Of a DNA stretch of 20,312 nucleotides, positions 7,302 through 14,475 are shown one piece after another. Location of the stretch: positions 1 to 20,312 of the forward strand of contig JAILEJ010000091.1 of assembly GCA_024688095.1 (NCBI GenBank). The letters are read 5' to 3'. Position 1 is the stretch's first letter; each line of letters starts with the position of its first letter. The notes under the pieces are model-generated. The model was given only the letters and a program-made list of their open reading frames with translations. It was not told the DNA's origin and did not search any database. Both the position numbers and the translations under genes were made by a program. The stretch is from Butyrivibrio sp. (GTDB taxonomy: Bacteria; Bacillota; Clostridia; Lachnospirales; Lachnospiraceae).

Positions 7302-10300
7302 ATGGGGAAGAAAAGACTTCAAAAGCTAATTTCTCTGGGACTGGTATCTACAATGTTCGCGGGCACAGCTCTGGGAACATTGGATTATAACGTTCTGGCA
7401 TCCGAGGGGGTTGAAGCATCTTCTGACACAGAAGCATCATCTGAAGAAAGCGAAAACGCAGATGAGACAGAGAAAACATCTGAAGAAGCTGAAAGCACAG
7501 ATGAGACAGATGAAACATCTGAAGAGGCTGAAAGCACAGATGAAACAGAGGAAGCATCTGAGGAAGCTGAGGATACAGATGAGACAACAGAAACATCTGA
7601 AGAAACTGAGAGCACAGATGTTGCGGATGCAACCACTGAAGAAAGCACAGAATCTGAAGAGTATTCCAGTGAAAGACTTAGCAGTAACTACTCAAATGTG
7701 AGCGCAGAGTATACATACTCTGATTACACTGGAGATGTAATTGATTTTCAAGCTCAGGATACTATATCAGATACCAGCTTTTTAACATCTGATACAAAAG
7801 AATATGAAGGTGCAGCACAGGTAGCTGATCTTTCTATTGATGACACCGTAGAACTGAAAATCAACGTGCCACAGGATGGATTGTATTTGCTCCAGTTTAA
7901 TTATCTTTCATATGATGAATCAATTCTTCCTATTGAGCTTGCAATGCAGGTTGATGGAACATATCCATTTTATGAATGCAGAAATATGGAACTTGAGACA
8001 ACCTGGCAGCCTGACGCAGAGCCATCATTTGACAGATACAACAATCAGGTTGTTACAGTTCCTAATAAACTTATTCAGTGGGAAAATCAGTATCTTCTTG
8101 ATTCGAGTTACAGACATTCAGCACCACTTAAGCTTCAGTTATCTGCTGGAGAACATGTCATAAAGATTTCTGTAAATGAAGGTAATTTCCTTCTTGGCGG
8201 AGTATCACTTGTAGCTCCATATGAGACACCGGCTTATACATCATCTACTGTAGCGACAGGAAGTAATCTTATAGAGCTTCAGGGTGAGAACTTTACATTA
8301 TCAAATGATTCATCAATTCATGGTGTCGCTGAGTATGATACAAGCCTTGATCCATATGAAGTAACAGATACAGTGCTTAATACTATTGATTCTGATTCTT
8401 TTGATACAGCAGGGCAGATGGTAAGCTACGAGTTTGAAGCTCCTGAGGAAGGTGACTATTATCTGGCACTTAACTATAGACAGTCAGAAAAAACAGACTT
8501 TCCTGTATTTGTAGATGTAAGAATTGATGGTGAGATTCCTAATACGGAATTTGAAGCTTATCCTCTTGCATATAGTACAAAGTACAGAGTTGAAACACTT
8601 GAAGATGATGACGGAAATAATCTTAGTGTTCATCTTACAAAAGGAACCCACACAATTTCATATACAATCAGCATGAATCCAATATGCAATGTAATGGAAC
8701 AGATTGATGTAATAATGTCAGGTGTTAATGATCTGGCACTTGAAATCACAAAAGTAGCCGGTACAAATTCAGATAAATACAGAGACTTGAAACTTTCAAG
8801 ATACATACCGGGACTTGAGGATCAGCTTTATTCATATGCTGAGCAGCTGGAACAGCTTGAAAAAGACTGCCTTATATATAGTGATAGTGATACAACAGTT
8901 GCTGTTATGTCATCACTCATAATTGCAGCTAAACAGCTTAGATCACTGGCAGATAATCCTGATGAGATACCATATCGTATCGGAGAGTTATCAACAAGTA
9001 CTAACTCAGTCAACCATTATCTTGCAACAGCAATCGATAACCTTATAGCAAATGATCTTGCAATTGACAGATTATATATTTATCAAGAAGATGCAAAACT
9101 TCCGGGAAGACCAAATATATTCGCATCACTGTCGATGAATATTTCAAGATTCATTGCTTCTTATACAGAGAAGGCTTATTCAACAAGTAATACTGATCCT
9201 GAACATTTACAGGTTTGGGTAAACCGATCAAGTCAATACATTCAGATAATGCAGAAAATGATCGATGAATACTTCACTCCTGAGACGGGAATAGAAGTTG
9301 ATATCAGTATTATGCCAGACCAGTACAAGCTGGTACTTGCAAATTCATCAGGAAATGCACCGGATGTAGCAACAGGTATTAATTATACAATTCCTTATGA
9401 ACTTGCAGTCAGAGGTGCACTTGTTGATATGACACAGTTTGGAGATTTTCAGGATGTTGCAGCACCTTATGAACCTGGATATTTTATGACAGGAACAATT
9501 GGTGACAGTGTTTACTCAATGCCTGAGACAACAAACTTCTGGGTACTGTTTTATAGAACAGATATCATGGATAAGTTAGGACTTGAAGTTCCGCAGACAA
9601 TGACTGATGTAATCGATATGCTTCCTGATCTGCAGATGAGAGGATTGAATTTCTACTATCCTACAGCAGGTATGATACAGATGAGAAACTTCCATGGTAC
9701 AACTCCACTGATCATGCAGAATGGTGGTTCATTATATTATGGAACAGCTTCACAGGGAACAGCACTTGGAAGTGAAGCAGCAGTTGAAGGTTTCACAGAA
9801 CTTACAGAATTGTTTACAATTTATGATCTCGATGTAAATATTGATAACTATTATCAGCATTTCAGAAACGGAGATCTTCCTATTGGAATAGCAGATTATG
9901 CAGCATATAACCTTCTTACAAATGCAGCTCCTGAACTTGCAAGTTCATGGGAGATAGCACTTGCACCTGGAACATTACAGGAAGATGGAACAATCGACAG
10001 AAGTACATGCGGTTGTGCTGAAAGTTCGGTTATCTTCAAGAGTGATTCAGATAGAGAAGAAAAAGCTTGGCAGTTTGTTAAGTGGTGGTCATCAACTGAA
10101 GTTCAGGCTGAATTCGGACAGACACTTCAGATTACATATGGTGATGAATATATGTGGCCAACAGCAAATATGGAAGCACTTGCTCAGCTTCCATGGGATA
10201 CAGATGATAAAGAAGTTATTATGGAATTCGCAAAGAATGTAAAAGATATCGCAAGAGTTCCTGGTACATATCTCCTCGAACGTGAGATGAGTAATGCATT

Positions 10301-10493
10301 CAACGATATAGTTGTTAACGGTTCTAATGAACAGACAAGAATAGATGAGGCTGTTAAGAACATAAATCGTGAGTTTGACAGAAAACTTGAAGAATTTGGA
10401 TTCAATGATTCTGAGGGAAATGTAATAGAAGAATACGAGATACCAACTTATGAGAGTGAATGTGAACTTTTGGGACGAAGTACAGAAGACTAA
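7302..10493 (+). CDS. Multidomain family 1 extracellular solute-binding protein with two CBM-like modules
   Basis: This 1063-residue protein is the sugar-capturing component of an ABC importer, far longer than the usual 400-500 residues. In order: a signal peptide (1-33, predicted cleavage after VLA); an acidic Ser/Thr/Glu repeat linker (34-120); a beta-sandwich resembling CBM6/CBM35 modules (about 145-305); a second such module (about 322-475); a helical segment (495-625); and a family 1 solute-binding domain (about 630-1030) with typical APDVATG and FYRTDIMDKLG stretches. No lipobox cysteine, sortase motif or C-terminal membrane helix is visible, so retention at the cell surface is unexplained. 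The start is ATG 7302, with GGAG six bases upstream; ATG 7290 has a poor ribosome site. It is the first gene of a seven-gene unit. The ligand is inferred, from the neighbours, to be an arabino-oligosaccharide. Confidence 0.88.
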   Translation: MGKKRLQKLISLGLVSTMFAGTALGTLDYNVLASEGVEASSDTEASSEESENADETEKTSEEAESTDETDETSEEAESTDETEEASEEAEDTDETTETSEETESTDVADATTEESTESEEYSSERLSSNYSNVSAEYTYSDYTGDVIDFQAQDTISDTSFLTSDTKEYEGAAQVADLSIDDTVELKINVPQDGLYLLQFNYLSYDESILPIELAMQVDGTYPFYECRNMELETTWQPDAEPSFDRYNNQVVTVPNKLIQWENQYLLDSSYRHSAPLKLQLSAGEHVIKISVNEGNFLLGGVSLVAPYETPAYTSSTVATGSNLIELQGENFTLSNDSSIHGVAEYDTSLDPYEVTDTVLNTIDSDSFDTAGQMVSYEFEAPEEGDYYLALNYRQSEKTDFPVFVDVRIDGEIPNTEFEAYPLAYSTKYRVETLEDDDGNNLSVHLTKGTHTISYTISMNPICNVMEQIDVIMSGVNDLALEITKVAGTNSDKYRDLKLSRYIPGLEDQLYSYAEQLEQLEKDCLIYSDSDTTVAVMSSLIIAAKQLRSLADNPDEIPYRIGELSTSTNSVNHYLATAIDNLIANDLAIDRLYIYQEDAKLPGRPNIFASLSMNISRFIASYTEKAYSTSNTDPEHLQVWVNRSSQYIQIMQKMIDEYFTPETGIEVDISIMPDQYKLVLANSSGNAPDVATGINYTIPYELAVRGALVDMTQFGDFQDVAAPYEPGYFMTGTIGDSVYSMPETTNFWVLFYRTDIMDKLGLEVPQTMTDVIDMLPDLQMRGLNFYYPTAGMIQMRNFHGTTPLIMQNGGSLYYGTASQGTALGSEAAVEGFTELTELFTIYDLDVNIDNYYQHFRNGDLPIGIADYAAYNLLTNAAPELASSWEIALAPGTLQEDGTIDRSTCGCAESSVIFKSDSDREEKAWQFVKWWSSTEVQAEFGQTLQITYGDEYMWPTANMEALAQLPWDTDDKEVIMEFAKNVKDIARVPGTYLLEREMSNAFNDIVVNGSNEQTRIDEAVKNINREFDRKLEEFGFNDSEGNVIEEYEIPTYESECELLGRSTED
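7437..7631 (+). repeat. Five tandem 39-bp repeats coding an acidic linker
   Basis: Residues 46-110 of the solute-binding protein are five imperfect copies of a 13-residue unit of the form TSEEAESTDETDE, followed by a decayed sixth. Each copy is 39 bp of DNA. The encoded linker is highly acidic and free of aromatic residues. Copy number could vary between strains. Confidence 0.8.
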
Positions 10494-10523
10494 AAGTAAT
10501 AACTTATAAACGTGGAGGAAAAA

Positions 10524-11465
10524 ATGAGCGAACAGGCTACTAACAATAAGGCGGTTTTAAAGCCGAATAAAATAGCCAAAAGAAACAATAATAAGAATGG
10601 ATACCTTTTTGTAGCACCTTATGCATTAGTATTCATGATATTCATTCTCATTCCTGTTTTGCTGGCTGTAATCTTATCATTTACAAACTTTAATGCGATT
10701 GAGTTTCCAACATGGGTTGGATTCCTGAATTACATAACACTTATAACAAGTGATGAAGTTTTCATGCAGTACGTATTGCCTAACACAGTAGTGTATGCTG
10801 TTGTGGTTGGTATTGGAGGATATATATTATCCTTCATACTGGCATGGGCACTATGTAACCTGCCAAAACTTCCAAGAACAGTTTTTGCTCTTATATTATA
10901 TTCACCAAGTATGACAACTGGTGTAGCAATGACAGTTTTGTGGAAGGTTATTTTCTCGGGTGACCAGACAGGACTTCTTAACAGTTGGCTTATGAGCCTT
11001 GGTGTTATAACAGATCCTATTGTATGGCTGGTTAATACAAACTTCCTGCTTCCAATAGTTATCATTATTGGTTTGTGGTCATCAATGGGTATTGGCTTCC
11101 TTTCAATGATCGCAGGTATTCTTAACTCGGATGAATCACTTTATGAAGCGGCAGCAATCGATGGTGTACATAATAGATTTCAGGAAATGATTTATATAAC
11201 AATTCCTCAGATGAAACCACAGATGTTGTTCGCAGCAGTTATGGCAATAGTTAATGCATTCCAGAACGGACTTATTTCTACACTTCTTACAGGAAATCCT
11301 TCACCTGGATATGCAGCACAGCTTATTGTTAACCATATCGAGGACTATGGTTTCCAGAGATATGAAATGGGATACGCAGCTGCTGTATCAGTAGTACTTC
11401 TTCTGATCGTACAGCTCTTCTCAAAGGCAGCAAATGGATTACTTACAGAAAAAGACGAATTCTAA
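10524..11465 (+). CDS. Carbohydrate ABC transporter permease, MalF type (first pair)
   Basis: The 313-residue product is a membrane-spanning permease subunit of a CUT1-type sugar importer. After a basic cytoplasmic tail of about 25 residues come six predicted helices. The EAA loop that contacts the ATPase is at residues 208-229 (EAAAIDG, then ITIPQMKP). ATG 10524 is chosen because GGAGG at 10514-10518 lies five bases upstream; the GTG at 10512 overlaps that ribosome site and would be poor. It follows the solute-binding protein gene by 30 bp and its partner permease begins 15 bp after its stop. No ATPase gene is nearby, so a shared MsmX/MsmK-like ATPase encoded elsewhere is likely. The transported sugar cannot be read from this sequence. 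Confidence 0.92.
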   Translation: MSEQATNNKAVLKPNKIAKRNNNKNGYLFVAPYALVFMIFILIPVLLAVILSFTNFNAIEFPTWVGFLNYITLITSDEVFMQYVLPNTVVYAVVVGIGGYILSFILAWALCNLPKLPRTVFALILYSPSMTTGVAMTVLWKVIFSGDQTGLLNSWLMSLGVITDPIVWLVNTNFLLPIVIIIGLWSSMGIGFLSMIAGILNSDESLYEAAAIDGVHNRFQEMIYITIPQMKPQMLFAAVMAIVNAFQNGLISTLLTGNPSPGYAAQLIVNHIEDYGFQRYEMGYAAAVSVVLLLIVQLFSKAANGLLTEKDEF

Positions 11466-11480
11466 AGGGAGGAAAAACAG

Positions 11481-12350
11481 ATGGCATATAAAGGAAAAAG
11501 AATTAACCCTGATAAGTTTGAAGTTGGACAGCTGAAGATTATAGCTATAATCCTTCCTCTGGTAATTTTCATGGCACTGCCGATCATATTTATTGCAAAC
11601 CATGCATTTAAACCAATGGATGAGCTTTTTGCTTTCCCACCAACATTCTTTGTAAAAAAGCCTACACTTGAAAACTTTACAAAGCTTGTAAAATTTTCAA
11701 GAACATCAGGTGTTCCACTTAGCAGATATATATTTAACAGTACAATAGTTACTGTACTTACAGTTGGTTTATCATTGTTTTTTACAACATGTGCAGCCTT
11801 TGCTCTTTCAAAGATTAAATTTAAAGGCAGAAACATGATGATTCAGATCAACCAGTTGGCTCTTATGTTCGTAGCAACAGCGGTTTTGATTCCGAGATAT
11901 CTTGTAATTTGTAACCTTGGACTTATTGATAATACACTTGCTCATGTACTTCCACTTGTTGCATATCCGGTAGCTCTTTTCCTGGTAAAACAGTTCGTGG
12001 AACAGGTTCCAGATTCGCTTATCGAAGCTGCATACATGGATGGTGCAACAGATTTCCAGGTTTACCGTAAAATTATTATTCCTATGATAAAGCCAGCTAT
12101 AGCAACTGCTGCAATACTTGTATTCCAGCAGGTTTGGACAAATATGGAAACATCAAACTATTACATCAATGATGACTCAATGAAAACATTGACATTTTAC
12201 ATGAACTCTCTTGTCAATGCTAATAACACCGTATCAGGACAAGGTATGGCTGCGGCAGCATCACTGATATTATTTGTACCTAACTTAGTGTTATTCATTA
12301 TCTTACAGAATAGTGTTATGAACACGATGGCAAATTCAGGTATTAAATAA
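11481..12350 (+). CDS. Carbohydrate ABC transporter permease, MalG type (first pair)
   Basis: This 289-residue inner-membrane protein is the second permease of the first pair and should form a heterodimer with the product of the upstream gene. It has a first helix near residues 18-40, a periplasm-side loop containing the MalG-family FPPTFF segment, and an EAA loop at 182-204 (EAAYMDG, then IIIPMIKP). The family's usual length of 270-300 residues is kept. GGGAGG lies eight bases before the ATG. It ends 55 bp before the NHL-domain gene. The C terminus (NSVMNTMANSGIK) resembles the conserved end of CUT1 MalG-type subunits. Confidence 0.93.
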   Translation: MAYKGKRINPDKFEVGQLKIIAIILPLVIFMALPIIFIANHAFKPMDELFAFPPTFFVKKPTLENFTKLVKFSRTSGVPLSRYIFNSTIVTVLTVGLSLFFTTCAAFALSKIKFKGRNMMIQINQLALMFVATAVLIPRYLVICNLGLIDNTLAHVLPLVAYPVALFLVKQFVEQVPDSLIEAAYMDGATDFQVYRKIIIPMIKPAIATAAILVFQQVWTNMETSNYYINDDSMKTLTFYMNSLVNANNTVSGQGMAAAASLILFVPNLVLFIILQNSVMNTMANSGIK

Positions 12351-12385
12351 GAAGTTTTATTTACTATAATGGCTTAAATCAATTT

Positions 12386-12408
12386 AAGGAGAAAACAAGA
12401 GGGTTATG
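12386..12408 (+). promoter_or_regulatory. Split ribosome-binding region of the NHL-domain gene
   Basis: AAGGAG at 12386-12391 lies 14 bases from the ATG at 12406 (rather far), while GAGGG at 12399-12403 lies only two bases away (rather close). Neither is ideally spaced, so translation of this gene may be weaker than that of its neighbours, which have standard sites. Confidence 0.4.
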
Positions 12409-14475
12409 AAAAAGAGAACATTATTCTCAAAACGAAATATTGTCTCTGCACTTCTTGCAATAGGAACCTTTCTGGTAACTGTTACAAGCAGCGTAACATC
12501 AGTAAAAGCTGAAACTCCATACAAAACCTATACTGTTGATGGTTATGGTTCTGTTCAGGAGACGCAGACAGCCTACCTGGCATATGAGACAATTACAAAA
12601 TTTGGTGATAACTTCCTTAGCGCACCAAGTGATTTGTGTGTAACTGAGGATGGGGAAATCTATGTTGCTGATACCGGTAATGCAAGAATTGTTGTCGGTG
12701 ATATAAATAGTAATGAGATTAAGACAATTGGTGAGGGAACTCTGGTAACACCTAAGGGCGTTTTTGTTACAGATGATAAGCATGTATATGTTGCTGACAG
12801 AGATGCAATGGCTGTATTCGAATTTGATGCAGATGGAACTCTTCTTAATACATATACAAAGCCTGACAGTCCTTTGTATGGTGATGAGTTATCATTCCTT
12901 CCTATTAAGATAGTTGTAAATGATGCAGGTATTATGTTTGTAATCTGTGAATCAAATACAAATGGTATCGTAGAAATATCTCCACAGGAAGGCGGAACGT
13001 TCCTTGGATATTTTGGAACAAACTTTGCATCAACCAGCTTACAGACAATTATTTACAGAGCAATTCTTACAGATGAACAGAGAGCGAAGATGGTAAGTAA
13101 TATTCCATCAACTCCTGATAATCACGCTATTGATGATAAAGGCCTTATTTACACAGTAACTCGTGGTGATAAGGAAAGTACAATTAAGAGACTTAACATA
13201 GCTGGTAACGATCTAATTGATGGTACAGAAAGATATCCTGAGATTCCGGCAGCTATCGCGGCAGGTAATCATGATAACCTCTATGTAGCAGATCAGCAAG
13301 GATTCATATACGAATACAATAACGATGGTGAACTTCTTTATGTATTCGGCGGTCTTGATGATGGTACACAGCGAGTTGGTCTTTCAACACTTGTTTCTGC
13401 AATTGATGTAGACACAGAAGATAGAATTTATCTTCTAGATGCAGACAAGAATCAGATTCAGGTATATGAACCTACTGAATTTACAGAACTTCTTCATAAC
13501 GCACTTTATCTTTATTCAAAGGGACGTTATACAGAAAGTAAAGAGCCACTTACAAAGGTTCTGGAAATGAACAGTATGTTTGATTATGCAAACCAGGCTA
13601 TGGGACGTGCATATTTCCAGGAAGAAAACTATGCAATGGCTTTAAAGTATGCAAAGCTTGCCAAAGATTATGAAGGTTATTCGGATGCTTTCTGGGAAGT
13701 AAGAAATACATGGCTGAAAAAGAACATTGTAACAGCGATTTTTCTAATAGTTTTTTTGTGGGCTGCATGGAAAATTATCAAGTATTATGATAAGAAGAAA
13801 AACATTCTTGCCGGACCAAAGAACTGGTGGAATAAGAAAAAAGAAAACACAGTTATAAGTAATCTTTTATATACTAAGTATTTTGCAAAACATCCATTTG
13901 ATGGTTCTTATGGAATTGCAAGAGAAGGCAGAGCTTCATGGATTGCACCAACAATCATACTTGTAATCTTTACTGCTGAATTTGTTATTAACAAATATTT
14001 ATGTGGATTCTTACAGAAAACTATAAGAGAAGGCAGATTTGAGATTTTCTCTGATATCGGACAGATAATAATTGTTGTTTTTGCACTTACTGCTTGTCAC
14101 TATCTTGTATGTACAATCAATGATGGTGAATCAACAGTAAAGAAGATTTATACATATTTCATATATAGTCTTCGTCCATACATCATTATTACACCTATTA
14201 TATTTATCCTTTCTCATGTGCTTACTGAGAACGAGCAGTTCCTTATAACTCTTGCTCAGTTCGTAATGATCGGTTGGATAATTGTACTTGCTATCATAGC
14301 TATAAAAGAAGTAAATGACTATACACCTGGAGAAACCTTTAAGGTTATTTGTCTCACAGTATTTACAATTCTTATCATGGCACTTTTGATATTCATTGTA
14401 TATGTACTTTGGGCACAGGTATTCCAGTTTATCAGTGCAATAGTCGGAGAGGTGGTGTATAGGCTTGGCTACTAA
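12406..14475 (+). CDS. NHL-propeller/TPR protein with Yip1-like membrane domain
   Basis: This 689-residue protein joins an extracellular sensor-like part to a membrane domain. In order: a signal peptide (1-35, VKA then ETP); an NHL-type beta-propeller (about 65-355) with repeats such as SDLCVTEDGEIYVADTGNAR; TPR-like helices (360-425, LYLYSKGRYTESKEPL); a first membrane helix (440-458); a basic cytoplasmic loop (459-510); and four or five more helices (about 512-668) resembling the Yip1 family. The propeller and TPRs should lie outside the cell. Its place between two permease pairs suggests a scaffold or accessory subunit of the importer, which is inference; no characterised homologue is known to me. 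It overlaps the next gene by 11 bp, implying coupled translation. Domain borders are approximate and the Yip1 assignment is from the helix pattern. Confidence 0.8.
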   Translation: MKKRTLFSKRNIVSALLAIGTFLVTVTSSVTSVKAETPYKTYTVDGYGSVQETQTAYLAYETITKFGDNFLSAPSDLCVTEDGEIYVADTGNARIVVGDINSNEIKTIGEGTLVTPKGVFVTDDKHVYVADRDAMAVFEFDADGTLLNTYTKPDSPLYGDELSFLPIKIVVNDAGIMFVICESNTNGIVEISPQEGGTFLGYFGTNFASTSLQTIIYRAILTDEQRAKMVSNIPSTPDNHAIDDKGLIYTVTRGDKESTIKRLNIAGNDLIDGTERYPEIPAAIAAGNHDNLYVADQQGFIYEYNNDGELLYVFGGLDDGTQRVGLSTLVSAIDVDTEDRIYLLDADKNQIQVYEPTEFTELLHNALYLYSKGRYTESKEPLTKVLEMNSMFDYANQAMGRAYFQEENYAMALKYAKLAKDYEGYSDAFWEVRNTWLKKNIVTAIFLIVFLWAAWKIIKYYDKKKNILAGPKNWWNKKKENTVISNLLYTKYFAKHPFDGSYGIAREGRASWIAPTIILVIFTAEFVINKYLCGFLQKTIREGRFEIFSDIGQIIIVVFALTACHYLVCTINDGESTVKKIYTYFIYSLRPYIIITPIIFILSHVLTENEQFLITLAQFVMIGWIIVLAIIAIKEVNDYTPGETFKVICLTVFTILIMALLIFIVYVLWAQVFQFISAIVGEVVYRLGY
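14446..14467 (+). promoter_or_regulatory. Ribosome site and TTG start inside the upstream gene
   Basis: GGAGAGGTGG at 14446-14455 precedes a TTG at 14465. No ATG or GTG is available in this frame between the ribosome site and the signal-peptide codons, so TTG is the best start. The 11-bp overlap with the NHL-domain gene suggests translational coupling. Confidence 0.65.

Noticed and set aside
7348..7701. Long open frames on both strands over the acidic linker of the solute-binding protein
   Set aside because: They are by-products of the 39-bp repeats; the products are low-complexity Gln/Leu/Lys or Ser/Val strings without ribosome sites.
12342..12370. TATAAT at 12365-12370 as an internal promoter before the NHL-domain gene
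   Set aside because: No acceptable -35 lies 16-18 bp upstream; the best match has three of six bases.
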